Assembly (NCBI RefSeq): GCF_045291395.1
Contig: NZ_CP152342.1
Coordinates: 4,898,001 to 4,962,000, forward strand
Direction of reading: 5' to 3'
Source of the DNA: MR-S7 sp000400995
Lineage (GTDB): Bacteria > Pseudomonadota > Gammaproteobacteria > Burkholderiales > Burkholderiaceae_C
Length of the DNA stretch: 64,000 nucleotides
Part shown: positions 15,983 to 25,278 of the stretch, piece by piece
Position numbering within the stretch: position 1 is the stretch's first letter
Layout: each line of letters opens with the position of its first letter
Notes under the pieces: generated by a model
What the model saw: the letters and a program-made list of their open reading frames with translations, nothing else
Database searches by the model: none
What the model was told of the DNA's origin: nothing
Program-made: the position numbers and the translations under genes

Positions 15983-18828
15983 TCAGAACGCGCGGCGCAT
16001 GCGCACGCCCGCCAGCAGCATCAGCGAGGCGAGCGCCAGCAGGCCCCAGTCCGACAGCGTGGGCACGCTCTGCACGCCCTGGCCGGGGTTGCCGCCTGGT
16101 GCGGGTGCGGGCACCACGCCGCCCAGCGGTGGGGCGGACGCGCTGCCGCCCGCCGTGTTGGCCGTCACGGTGAAGGTGTAGGCCGTGCCGTTGGCCAGGC
16201 CGGTCACGGTGCAGCGCGTCTGCGGAGCCTGCACGGTGCAGCTCGCGCCGCCGGGCTGGGCGGTGACGGTGTAGCTGGCGGGCGGGGTGCCGGTGGTGGG
16301 CGCTTGCCACGACACGGTGACCTGCCCGTTGCCGGGCGTGGCGGCCACGTTCGTGGGTGCGTCGGGCGCGCCCGCGCCCGGGGGTGGCGGCCCGGCCAGC
16401 AGCACGCTGTTGGACGGCATGCCGTTCACGTAGAGCGTGGCGCGGTAGAAGCCCGCGCCCAGGCCGGCCGGGAGAGGGCGCGAGGTGAAGTCCGTCGCGC
16501 TCGCATCCTGCGCGGGCAGCCACCGCAGCGGGCCGCCGCTTTCGTGCTGCAGCGCCAGCAGGGGCACGTCGGCGGCCGACTGGGTGGTGCCGCCGCCGCT
16601 GCCTTCGCCGTCGCCGGTGAAGCGCAGCCCGGTGAGCGTGAGCGTGCCGCCCGCTGCCAGCGGCGCGGGCCCGGCGCCAGTGATGGCGGGCCGGCCGGCG
16701 CGCAAGGGATCGGCGAACAGCTCGGCGCCGCAGCCGGCGACCAGCACCTTGCCGGTGGCCAGCAGCGTTGCGGTGTGGCTGCTGCACGGCTGGGCCAGGT
16801 CGGGCGCGGCCTGCCAGGTGTCGTGCGCGGGGTCGTACAGCGCGGTGATGGCGGTGTCCGCGTTGCCGGCCTTGCCGCCCGCGACGAACACGCGGCCATC
16901 GGCCAGCAGCGTGGCGCTGTAGAGGGTGCGCGGACTGGGCGCGGCGGCGGCGGCCTGCCAGGTGTTGGAGGCGGGGTCGAAGACCTGGGCATTGGAAAGG
17001 TCCGCTCCCAACACCAGTACGCGGCCATCGATCAGCGGCACGGCCCGGTGCCCGGAGCGCTTGGCGCTCATGTCCGGGCCTGCCGTCCATTGGCGTGTGG
17101 CGGGGTCGTAGAACTCCACGGTGGCGAACGTGTCCGGTCCGTTGATGCCGCCCGCCACCATCACCCGCCCGTCGGGCAGCAGCGTGGCCGTGTGCCCGAT
17201 GCGGGGTGTGTTCATGCTGCCCGTTGCCTGCCACTGGTTGGTGGAGGGGTCGTAGGTCTCGGCAGCGCCGGGTGATGCCATGGAGGTTCCGCCCGCCACC
17301 AGCACGCTGCCGTCCGGCAGCAGCGTGGCCGTATGCCGGTAGCGGCCGATCTGCATGGGCGCTGCGTCCGTCCAGGCATCGGTGCTTTCGTCATAGAGGA
17401 GCGTGGCCTTCGACAGCTCCGTGACATTGGGTGGCTGGACGAGGGCCCAGCCCCCGGCGACGAGCACGCGCCCGTTGGGCAGCAGGGTCTGCGTGTGGTA
17501 GCTGCGCGGCGCGGGCAGCGCGGCCGCGCCCAGCCACGCGGCCGGGGCCGATGCCGAATCGGGCCGGTAGCGCTGTGCGCCGGCCAGGTAGGTGTTGGTG
17601 CCGCCGCTGGCGCCGCCGGAGATGAGCACGCTGCCGCTGGCCGTCAGCGTGGCGGCGTGGAACGTGCGCGTGCCAGGGAGGCTGGCGGTGGCGGAGCGTG
17701 TGAAGGCGGCGGGGTGCGTGATCTCGGCGCTCTGGCGCACGCCCGCCTCGCCCGCGCCGGCCACCACCAGCACGGCGCCGGTGTGCAGCAGCAGCGCGGT
17801 GTGCTGGGAGCGGGGGATGTCCAGGTCGCCGTAGGGCGCGACCGTGTTCGTGGCCGGGTCGAAGACTTCGGTGCTTCCCACCAGGCTGCCGCCCAGGCCC
17901 GTGCCGCCGGCCAGCAGCACGCGGCCGTCGGCCAGCAGCGTGGCGCTGTGCTGGGTGCGCGTGGCGAAGGGCGTGGCGCTGGCGGTCCAGGCGTCGGTGG
18001 CGGGGTCGTAGACCAGCGCGGGCGTGGACGAGGTCTGGCTGCCGTCGGTGCTGCCGGCCACCAGCACGCGGCCGGCGGGCAGCAGCGTGGCGGTGTGGTC
18101 GAAGCGCGGGCCGTCGGGCAGGGCGCGGCGGCGGCCCAGGTGTCGCTGGCGGGATCCCAGAGCAGGGCGGTGGCCAGGGGCGAGTTGCCGTTGTCCCGCC
18201 CGCCCGTGACGAGTACGCGCCCGTCGGCGAGCCGCGTGGCGGTGTGCTGGCGCCGGCCCTGGCCGGGCATGTCGTCGGCGCTGGTCCAGGTGCGGGTGGC
18301 GGGATCGTAGATCTCGGTGGAGGCGAGCGCCTCCTGCCCCGCTGTGCCGCGCCCGCCCGCGACGAGCACGCGCCCGTCCTGCAGCAGCGTGGCGGTGTGC
18401 TGGCGGCGGCGCAGCGCCATCTCGGGCGTGTCGGTGAAGGTGCCGGTGGCGGGGTCGAACGTGGCGGCGGCGCGCGTGGAGCTGCCGCCGCTGCTGGTGT
18501 TGCCACCGGCGATCAGCACCGTGCCGTCCCGCAGCGGCGTCGCGGTGTGCAGCGCACGCGGGCCGGGCAGGGCGGGGCCGCTGGTCCAGCGGCCGGTGGC
18601 GGGATCGTAGAACTGGGTGGTGGACTGCGGCGTGGCGCCGTTGCGCCCGCCTGCGACGAGCACGCGGCCGTCGGCGAGCGGGGTGGCGGTGTGCTGCGCG
18701 CGCGCGCCGGCGATGCTGCCGGCGCTCTGCCAGCCGGCGGCCTGCGCGGCGCCGCTGGCGACGCCCAGGCACAGCGCGGCAGCGTGCAGTACGCGGCGGG
18801 CCGTGGCAACCCATGCGGGGGTGGTCAT
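15983..18828 (-). pseudogene. Secreted kelch-repeat protein with FN3 and IPTL-CTERM tail (kelch2), frameshifted
   Basis: ATG 18828 has SD AAGGAA upstream and a signal peptide ending GAAQAAGW. Kelch blades with HTATLLxDGRVLVAGG repeat about 14 times. Then come a galactose-oxidase-like early-set region, an FN3 domain (APTNVAATPGNGQVTVSW) and a C-terminal tail VPTLSDWGLLALASLMLLAG ending VRMRRAF, a typical IPTLxxWG sorting signal. The frame breaks at 18120-18124, where GCGCCC-CTG reads GCGCCCTG; one extra C restores 948 aa. As written, translation would end early. It lies between the LRR gene and chitinase2 on the same strand, probably one transcription unit. Confidence 0.8.
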
Positions 18829-18853
18829 GGTGGTTTCCTTGGTGCTACTGAAC

Positions 18854-18898
18854 GAATAGCTGGCAGCGCTTGCGGAGCAAGCGCTGCCAGCCTTTTTT
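18854..18898. repeat. Palindromic mini-repeat copy 6
   Basis: GAATAGCTGGCAGCGCTTG, then CAAGCGCTGCCAGCCTTTTTT. This copy is almost perfectly self-complementary and lies between the LRR gene and kelch2. Confidence 0.75.
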
Positions 18899-18908
18899 GA
18901 TGCGTTTT

Positions 18909-21071
18909 TCAGGCGACGCGGCGCATGCGCAGGCCCAGGAGGCCCAGCAGCGCCGCCAGCAGTGCCACGCCCCATTCGGTGAGGGTTGGAACGGGCTGCA
19001 CGCCGGCGACGGTGACGGACCGAACGGCGCTGGAGGGCAGGTGGCGCTGGGCGATGTCGCCCGGGTAGGCGGCGGTGAGCTGGTGCGTGCCGGCCGCGGC
19101 GAAGCGCAGGCTGCATTGGCCGTGGCCGGTGCCGTCCAGCGTGGCGCTGCACGAAGCGCCGCCGCCGCTGACGGTGACGGTGCCGCTGGTCACAGGCCAG
19201 TCGCCGGCCTCCACGGCCACGCGCACGGCCACGTCGTCGCTCACGCGCGGCGCGGTGGGGACCACGCTCACGTAGGCGGTGGTGGTCGACTGGCCCACGG
19301 CGAAGTCGAGGGTGACGGTGCAGTCCGCGGTGACGGGCGCCGTGGTGACGGTGTTGCCCGAGACGGCGGCGCCGCAGCCGGTGGCGCCGATCAGCATGTA
19401 GCTGGGCTCGGGCACGGCGGTGACGGTGGCGCGGGCGTTGTTCGCCACGCTTTGCGAGGCGGGCGTGGCGGTGCCGCCCAGGCCGTTGACGACGGCGTTC
19501 ACCGTCCAGCCCGTGCCGGCCTTCTGCGCCGAGCATTGCGCCGTGGCGCCGCCGTTGGTGCCGGCGCAGCTCCAGCCCCAGGGGCCGCTGCCGGTGACGG
19601 CGCCGGGCGTGCCGGCGGTGCACAGGCGGGCGGGCGGCGTGCTGAGCACCTGGCCGTTGTCGGGGCCGCAGGCGCCGTCGTCGGGCGAGGCATCCTGGGC
19701 GAAGTGCGGGTTCACGGTGCAGTTGGCGGTCAGCGGGCCGGCGGTGAAGACATTGCCGCTGTAGCTGCCGGGGCAGTTGCCTTCCACGGGCGTGACGAGG
19801 TGGTAGCCGGGCGCGGCCGTGATCGTGAACTGCGCCGAGCCGCCCTGCGGCAGGATCTGCACCGTGCCGGGCGTGATGGTGCCGAGGGTGCCGTTGGGCA
19901 CGGGGTTGCCGGCGCCATCGCTCGTCATCGGGGTCACGTCCCAACTGCCGGTGCAGCCGTCGGCCCAGGGCTTGGTGCCGGTGACGATGCCGTCCCACGC
20001 GGCGTTGACGGCCGCGTCCTGGCTGTTGCGCAGCGGGTTGGGGCAGGGCACCGCGACCATGGTGTCGTTGGGTGGCATGGGCGGCGAGCCGACGAGCTGG
20101 TTGTTCTGCACGTGCAGGAAGCGCAGCGTGGCCAGCGTGGAGAGCGAGGTCGGGATCTGGCCCGTGAGCTGGTTGTCGCGCAGGTAGAGGTCTTCCAGGC
20201 GGGCCAGACCCGCGAGGTCGGGAATGGGGCCGGAGAGCTGGTTGTAGTCCACGCGGAAGTCGCGCAGTTGGGCCAGGCCGGTCAGCGGCGGTATGGGGCC
20301 GCTGAGCTGGTTGGACGATGCGATGAAGCTGTCCAGGTGGGCCAGGCCCGCCAGCGCGGTGATGCCGGTGAGCTTGTTGTTGTTGACCCAGAAGGTCTTG
20401 AGGCTGGCCAGGCCCGTGAGGTCCGGGATCGGGCCGGTGAGCTGGTTGTTCTGCACGGTGAAGCTCTCCAGCGCCGTGGCGCCGGCCAGCGGGCCGATCT
20501 GCCCGTCGAGCTGGTTGCCGCTGACGTTGAAGCTCTTGAGCTTGGTCAGTCCGCCCAGGTCGGGCGTGGAGCCCGTGAGCTTGGCGCCCCGCACCTCGAA
20601 GTCCTCCAGCTGCGCGAGATCCGTCAGCGGCGGGATGGGGCCGCTCAGGCCGCTCTGGCCCAGGCTGACCGTCACGAGCTGGGTCAGCGCGCCGATCGGC
20701 GCGATGGAACCGGTGAGCAGGCCGTTCTGGAACAGGTTGAGCGAGGTGAGCTCCCGCAGGTTGGATAGCGACGCGGGCAGGCTGCCGTTGAGGTTGGTGG
20801 CGTTCAGCGTGAGCGCGGTGACGCGCTCGCTGCCGGGGGCGCCGCTGCAGGCCACGCCCTGCCAGGTGCATTCGGTGCCCGCCGCGCCGTTCCAGTTGGC
20901 CTTCTTGGTCCAGTTGGCGCCATCGGTGTCGGCGTACAGGTCGATCAGCGCCTGCCGTTCGGCGGCGGGAATGTCGGCCAGCGCGGGCGCGCAGGCCAGG
21001 GCCGATGCAAGCGCGGCGGCCAGCGCGGCTGCCTTGTGCCGGGCCGTGGCGGCCCATGCGGTGGTGGTCAT
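18909..21071 (-). CDS. Secreted plant-type leucine-rich-repeat protein with IPTL-CTERM tail
   Basis: The protein has 720 aa. ATG 21071 has SD CAGGAG eight bases upstream and a signal peptide ending PALADIPA. Residues about 33-75 (ALIDLYADTDGANWT, CTWQGVACSG) match the LRR N-cap of plant receptor-like proteins. About ten repeats of the L-x-G-x-I-P type follow to about residue 330 (NQLSGPIP, NQLTGPIPDL). The second half has Cys-paired beta repeats and an Ig-like Big_3-type domain, then VPTLTEWGVALLAALLGLLG and LRMRRVA, an IPTL-CTERM tail. Plant-type LRRs bind proteins or peptides; the partner is unknown. It is the first gene of the probable LRR-kelch2-chitinase2 unit and divergent from LuxR5. 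Confidence 0.85.
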   Translation of the reverse strand: MTTTAWAATARHKAAALAAALASALACAPALADIPAAERQALIDLYADTDGANWTKKANWNGAAGTECTWQGVACSGAPGSERVTALTLNATNLNGSLPASLSNLRELTSLNLFQNGLLTGSIAPIGALTQLVTVSLGQSGLSGPIPPLTDLAQLEDFEVRGAKLTGSTPDLGGLTKLKSFNVSGNQLDGQIGPLAGATALESFTVQNNQLTGPIPDLTGLASLKTFWVNNNKLTGITALAGLAHLDSFIASSNQLSGPIPPLTGLAQLRDFRVDYNQLSGPIPDLAGLARLEDLYLRDNQLTGQIPTSLSTLATLRFLHVQNNQLVGSPPMPPNDTMVAVPCPNPLRNSQDAAVNAAWDGIVTGTKPWADGCTGSWDVTPMTSDGAGNPVPNGTLGTITPGTVQILPQGGSAQFTITAAPGYHLVTPVEGNCPGSYSGNVFTAGPLTANCTVNPHFAQDASPDDGACGPDNGQVLSTPPARLCTAGTPGAVTGSGPWGWSCAGTNGGATAQCSAQKAGTGWTVNAVVNGLGGTATPASQSVANNARATVTAVPEPSYMLIGATGCGAAVSGNTVTTAPVTADCTVTLDFAVGQSTTTAYVSVVPTAPRVSDDVAVRVAVEAGDWPVTSGTVTVSGGGASCSATLDGTGHGQCSLRFAAAGTHQLTAAYPGDIAQRHLPSSAVRSVTVAGVQPVPTLTEWGVALLAALLGLLGLRMRRVA

Positions 21072-21191
21072 TGGGGGACTCCTGCAGGAAAACAGAAGTT
21101 CGCGATTCTTGGAACGGCCGTGCTTTCTGCCTATTGGCCACCTGGCCGATGCGTGTGCATTAGTTGGCAAAGCGTTGCTGGAGAGCCGCGG

Positions 21192-21211
21192 GGTATCCCC
21201 AGGGGGAATGG
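21192..21211. promoter_or_regulatory. Shared operator-like site, copy 4
   Basis: GGTATCCCCAGGGGGAATGG lies in the divergent LRR/LuxR5 region and keeps the TAYCCC and GGGG(N)TGG halves of the other three sites, though it is the least exact copy. Confidence 0.4.
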
Positions 21212-21253
21212 CGCATGCGGGGGCGACTTTGAAAAATCGCGCCCTCGGGAAAT

Positions 21254-21302
21254 GGCCCCCACGCTCCACCGCTGCGCGGGTCGCTGCCCCCCGAGGGGGC
21301 CG
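21254..21302. repeat. GC-rich inverted repeat of the Comamonadaceae CCCCC...GGGGG type
   Basis: GGCCCCCACGCTCCACC, then CTGCCCCCCGAGGGGGCC. Its outer arms pair as a long hairpin. It resembles a dispersed repeat I know from this family; a related but different copy lies at 63825-63895. Confidence 0.5.
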
Positions 21303-21346
21303 CCTTTCATCTTGGGGCGGCCCGGCGATGAAAGAAAAAGGAACCC

Positions 21347-22537
21347 TTGCATCACGCATTGACCGATCTGCTCGGCGCCGTGGCCGACGAAGAACGCTGG
21401 GACCAGGCGCTGCACCGCTACGCCGTCAGCCTGGGCGCGGACCAGGTGGGCTGGTTCGTGCTGGGCAGCGGGCCGGAGCAGCTGGCGCAGTGGGGGCCGC
21501 GCTTCGCGCAGCACCCGGACCCGCGCTACTGGCTGCGCTCGCCCTCGGCCGACGGCGCGCCCGCGCTGGTGGGCCGCGGCGTGACGGCCGAGGCCACGCT
21601 GCGCTACGCCGAGCACTACCGCGCGCAGGACCCGCTGTGGGATGCCGCCATGGCGGGCTATGCGCTGGCGGGGCCGGGCGGCAGCGCGGTGGTGACGGAT
21701 GCCAACGGCCCGGCGGCGCAGCGCTTTCGCGCGACGGCGTTCTACAACGACTTCCTGCGTCCGCACGACATCGGCACGCGCATGTTCGGCGGCGGGCAGA
21801 ACACGCGGCATCCGGGCGGGCACCTGTTCGCGTCGGTCTACCGCCTGCGCGACGACGAGGGGTTCACGGCCGACCAGGTGCGGCGCTTCCACGCCGAGTT
21901 CGGCGCCTTGCAGCACACGGCCTTCCTGCACCGCGAGATGCTCGCGCTGCGCACGCGCACGCAGGGACTGGAGGCGCTGATGGAGCGCCTGTCCATGGGC
22001 ATGCTGTTCTTCGACACGGGTGGGCGTCTGCTGCACGCCAATGCCCGCGCGCGGCTGCTGGCCGCGCTGCCCGGGCACGGCGGCCTGCGCAAGCTGCTCG
22101 CCGGCGTACCGCGGGCGGACGCGGCGCTGGGCGCGCTGTTCGCGCAGTCGCTCGCGGGCGAGAGCGGCTGCGCCGAGCTGCCGGGCGGGCTGCTGCTGGT
22201 GTCGCTCGCGGTGGGCGACCTGGCGGCGCTGGGCCTCGGCCATGGTGCGCCCGGCGTGGCCTGGGTGCTGATGGAGCGTGCGCTGGACGCCGCTGCCGCC
22301 GCTGCGCTGGCGCGCCAGGCGTGGCGCCTGAGCCCGGCCGAAACGGCGCTGCTGCTGGCGCTGCTGCGCGGCCAGACGCCGCAGGACTTCGCCGACGCGC
22401 GCGGCGTGCGCATCCGCACCGTGCGTGCGCAGATGAGCGCGCTGCTGCTCAAGACCGGCACCCAGCGCCAGCAGGACCTGGTGGCGCTGGTGGCGCGGCT
22501 GATGCTGCTGGCGCCCGGGGATTTTCAAAAAGAATAG
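21347..22537 (+). CDS. LuxR-family regulator (LuxR5)
   Basis: The protein has 396 aa from TTG 21347, chosen because SD AAGGA is five bases upstream and no in-frame ATG is near. The C-terminal GerE helix-turn-helix reads LSPAETALLLALLRGQTPQD, then VRIRTVRAQMSALLLKTG. The N-terminal half is an undefined sensing region and differs from LuxR1-3. It is divergent from the LRR gene and may control it. Its TAG stop is supplied by a mini-repeat. Confidence 0.8.
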   Translation: MHHALTDLLGAVADEERWDQALHRYAVSLGADQVGWFVLGSGPEQLAQWGPRFAQHPDPRYWLRSPSADGAPALVGRGVTAEATLRYAEHYRAQDPLWDAAMAGYALAGPGGSAVVTDANGPAAQRFRATAFYNDFLRPHDIGTRMFGGGQNTRHPGGHLFASVYRLRDDEGFTADQVRRFHAEFGALQHTAFLHREMLALRTRTQGLEALMERLSMGMLFFDTGGRLLHANARARLLAALPGHGGLRKLLAGVPRADAALGALFAQSLAGESGCAELPGGLLLVSLAVGDLAALGLGHGAPGVAWVLMERALDAAAAAALARQAWRLSPAETALLLALLRGQTPQDFADARGVRIRTVRAQMSALLLKTGTQRQQDLVALVARLMLLAPGDFQKE

Positions 22538-22577
22538 CTGCCCGCGCTTTACTGGTAAGCGCTGGGGCCGTTTTTTG
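22532..22577. repeat. Palindromic mini-repeat copy 7 (between convergent LuxR genes)
   Basis: GAATAGCTGCCCGCGCTTTA, then TAAGCGCTGGGGCCGTTTTTTG. It supplies the stop of LuxR5 and can form a hairpin with a T-run, so it may end transcription from that side. Confidence 0.75.
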
Positions 22578-22579
22578 TT

Positions 22580-23653
22580 TCAAGCCTGCAGCCGGCGCGA
22601 CAGGTCGCCCCAGTCGCTGGCGCCCGTGGCCGCGAAGATGGCGCGCAGGTGCTTCTTCAGCGCCGCCTCGCCCACGCCGGCCAGGCGGTGGCTGTCTGCG
22701 CGCGCATGGCCCAGGCCGGCCAGCATGGCGATCTCGCGCTGCAGGGGCGACAGCGGCAGCGCCAGCACGCGCTGCACCACGCCGATGCTGTGCGGGCGCT
22801 CCAACTGCAGCGTGAGCAGGTGCTGCCCCGCCGCGCCCGGGCCGCCCGCCAGCGGCTGCAGCGTGCGCAGGCCCGCCGCCAGCCACCCGCCCGGCACGGC
22901 GATGCGCGCGGCCGCGCCCGGCTGCGCCAGGCCCAGGCGCTGGGGCAGGTCGGGCGGCAGCGCCACCGGGCCCGCGCGCAGTCCCAGCCCCCGCAGGTTG
23001 GCCTGGCGCAGCAGTTGCGCGGCGGTCTCGTCGGCGAACAGCGGCAGCCGCCCCTCGGCGTCCAGCACCACGTGGCCCACGGGGCCGGTGCCCTCGGCAT
23101 GCGCGGGCAGGGCGGCCGGCGGGGCGCCGAAGGCGCGCGCGAGCCAGCCCGAGGCGCGCTCCAGCAGCGCCACCTCGCCCGCGGAAAAGCCCGTGCCCGG
23201 CGCGCGGAACAGCATGGCGATGGCGCGCGTGCGCCCTGCCACCTCCACGCGCAGGTCCAGCGTGTGGTGGTGGCCGCTGGCGCGCACCAGCAGGTTGTAG
23301 GAGTTGGAGCGGAAGAACTGCGCGCCGGGCGAGAGCAGCCGGCCGATGCGCGGGCCGTCGGCGCGTGCGAGCGTGTGCACGTTGATCTCGCCCGGGCCCG
23401 CGAACAGGCGGCTGAACTCGTTGAGGAACAGGTCTTGCGCGCCGGCCGGCGAGTCCTCGTGGAAGAAGCCCTCGGGCAGCCCCTGCGCGTCGAGCCAGAA
23501 CAGCGCCGCCGCATCGGCGCCCACCAGTGCGCGCAGCACGGCGCAGACCTCGGGCGCGATCGGGGCCAGCCCCAGTCCCAATCCGCAGAGCATGCCCAGC
23601 GCGTGCCACAGCCGCTGGCGGGCAGCGGCGGAGGAAGGTGCGGGCGTCGTCAT
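22580..23653 (-). CDS. LuxR-family regulator (LuxR6)
   Basis: The protein has 357 aa. The last about 60 residues fit a GerE helix-turn-helix (LSPLQREIAMLAGLGHARAD, then GVGEAALKKHLRAIFAATG), less canonical than the others. The N-terminal part contains GAF/PAS-like strands (LRVEVAGRTRAIAMLFRAPG). It is convergent with LuxR5 and closes the secreted-protein locus. The target is unknown. Confidence 0.75.
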   Translation of the reverse strand: MTTPAPSSAAARQRLWHALGMLCGLGLGLAPIAPEVCAVLRALVGADAAALFWLDAQGLPEGFFHEDSPAGAQDLFLNEFSRLFAGPGEINVHTLARADGPRIGRLLSPGAQFFRSNSYNLLVRASGHHHTLDLRVEVAGRTRAIAMLFRAPGTGFSAGEVALLERASGWLARAFGAPPAALPAHAEGTGPVGHVVLDAEGRLPLFADETAAQLLRQANLRGLGLRAGPVALPPDLPQRLGLAQPGAAARIAVPGGWLAAGLRTLQPLAGGPGAAGQHLLTLQLERPHSIGVVQRVLALPLSPLQREIAMLAGLGHARADSHRLAGVGEAALKKHLRAIFAATGASDWGDLSRRLQA

Positions 23654-23703
23654 GGCGGCGGGCGAAAGCGAGCGCGCATTATGGGCCTCTACACTGCGCG
23701 CCC

Positions 23704-24444
23704 ATGACTGCCTCGACGATTCCCGCCCTGCTGCTCGCCGCCGGCCGCGGCGAGCGCATGCGCCCGCTGACCGACCACACCCCCAAGCCCCTGCTGCAGG
23801 TGCAGGGCCGCCCGCTGCTGGAGTGGCACCTGCGCGCCCTGCAGGACGCGGGCGTGCGGCAGGTGGTGGTCAACACCGCCTGGCTGGGAGAACAGATTTC
23901 AAGCCATTTCGGCTCCCAGCCCTTGCTGGACAAGCGCGAGCAGCTATCGATTTCGTACTCGCACGAGGGCCGCGACTTCGGCCGCGCGCTGGAGACGGCC
24001 GGCGGCATCGCGCGCGCGCTGCCGCTGCTGGGGCCGGTGTTCTGGCTGGCGGCGGGCGACGTGTTCGCGCCCGACTTCCGCTTCGAGCCCGAGGCCGCCC
24101 GGCGCTTCGCCGCCAGCGATGCGCTGGCCCACCTGTGGCTGGTGCCCAACCCGCCGCACCACCCGCGCGGCGACTTCGGCCTGTCGCCGGAGGGGCTTGC
24201 GCTGGACCTGCCCGAGGGCGACACGCGCGAGCGTTTCACCTACAGCACCCTCGCGCTGCTGCGCGCCGAGCTGTTCGCGCCGCCCTGGTGCGAGATCGCG
24301 CCCGGCAATCCGCAGGGCGTTGCCGCGCCGCTGGCCCCGCTGCTGCGCCGCGCCATGGACGCGGGCCGCGTCACCGCGCAGCGCTACGCCGGCCGCTGGA
24401 CGGACGTGGGAACGCCCGAGCGGCTGGCCGCGCTCAATCGCTGA
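23704..24444 (+). CDS. murU: MurU-like nucleotidyltransferase
   Basis: The protein has 246 aa. The N-terminus has the NTP-transferase signature LLLAAGRGERMRPLT-D-x-x-PKPLLQVQGRPL, and DVGTPERLAAL closes it. It most resembles MurU (N-acetylmuramate-1-phosphate uridylyltransferase of the peptidoglycan recycling route in pseudomonads and many betaproteobacteria); other sugar-1-phosphate nucleotidyltransferases are possible. AmgK, its usual partner, is not in the window. Residues about 65-83 (ISSHFGSQPLLDKREQLSIS) are encoded by a mini-repeat inserted in frame. Confidence 0.7.
   Translation: MTASTIPALLLAAGRGERMRPLTDHTPKPLLQVQGRPLLEWHLRALQDAGVRQVVVNTAWLGEQISSHFGSQPLLDKREQLSISYSHEGRDFGRALETAGGIARALPLLGPVFWLAAGDVFAPDFRFEPEAARRFAASDALAHLWLVPNPPHHPRGDFGLSPEGLALDLPEGDTRERFTYSTLALLRAELFAPPWCEIAPGNPQGVAAPLAPLLRRAMDAGRVTAQRYAGRWTDVGTPERLAALNR
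23895..23955 (-). repeat. Palindromic mini-repeat copy 8, inside the MurU-like gene
   Basis: The minus strand reads CGATAGCTGCTCGCGCTTGT, then CAAGGGCTGGGAGCCGAAAT. It is read in frame by the plus-strand gene. Confidence 0.75.
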
Positions 24445-24506
24445 AGGGCGGGGCAGCCAGGGGCGGGTCAGTGGTAGAACCGGCGGTTTGGTTTGCGGGA
24501 GTGCGT

Positions 24507-25253
24507 GTGGGTATCGTGGAGTATGCGCAGATGGCGCTGTTGGTGGCGGTGGCGTCGTTCTGCCAGAACCTGACCGGGTTCGCCTTCGCGCTGATTTTCG
24601 TGGGGGCGGCGGGTGCGCTGCACCTCATGCCCATCGCGGATGCGGCCAACCTGGCCAGCGTGCTGTCGGTGATCAATGGCGCGGTGTACCTGCGCAGCCA
24701 CCCTGCTGCGCCGCGCTGGGACCTGCTGCGGCCCCTGCTGGCCAGCGGCGTACCCGGCGTGGGCGTGGGGCTGGGGCTGCTGTACTGGCTCAGCGGCCAT
24801 GCGCTGGACGGGCTGCGCGTGCTGCTGGGCGTGTCCATCATCGCCTGCGCCGTGCTGCTGCTGGCGCGCTCGCGCCCGCGCGCCACACCGTCGCCCGCGC
24901 CGGTGCTCTGGGGCGTGGGGCTGCTGTCGGGCGTGCTGGGCGGGCTGTTCTCGACGGCGGGGCCGCCCGTCGTCTACCACATGTACCGCCAGCCGCTGCC
25001 GGCGATGGTGGTGCGCCAGTGCCTGGTGGCGCTGTTCCTCGCCTGCTCGGCCGTGCGCCTGGCCGTGGTGGCGGCGGCCGGCGGCATGCCCTGGCACACG
25101 GTCTGGGCCAGCGCCCTGGCCGTGCCGGTCGTGACAGGGGTGACCTGGCTGCAGGCGCGCCACCCGCCGCGCCTGCCCGTGGCCGCGGTGCGCTGGATCG
25201 TGTGCGGGCTGCTGCTGCTCGCGGGCGGGAGCCTGCTGTCGTCGGCGCTGTAG
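24507..25253 (+). CDS. TSUP (TauE/SafE/YfcA) family membrane permease
   Basis: The protein has 248 aa from GTG 24507 (SD GGGAG five bases upstream); ATG 24531 is an alternative. About eight hydrophobic segments are visible. The family signature region FCQNLTGFAFALIFVGAAGA comes first, and the second half repeats GVLGGLFSTAGPPVVYHMY. TSUP proteins move sulfite, sulfonates or other anions across the inner membrane; the substrate here is unknown. It follows the MurU-like gene and precedes pepP on the same strand. Confidence 0.85.
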   Translation: MGIVEYAQMALLVAVASFCQNLTGFAFALIFVGAAGALHLMPIADAANLASVLSVINGAVYLRSHPAAPRWDLLRPLLASGVPGVGVGLGLLYWLSGHALDGLRVLLGVSIIACAVLLLARSRPRATPSPAPVLWGVGLLSGVLGGLFSTAGPPVVYHMYRQPLPAMVVRQCLVALFLACSAVRLAVVAAAGGMPWHTVWASALAVPVVTGVTWLQARHPPRLPVAAVRWIVCGLLLLAGGSLLSSAL

Positions 25254-25278
25254 CCTGCGGCGCAGTACGATGCGGCGC

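Noticed and set aside
1..18828. Regularly spaced similar sequences in the kelch genes that could look like a repeat array or CRISPR
   Set aside because: The period is about 150 bases, the copies are imperfect and keep the reading frame; they code for kelch blades.
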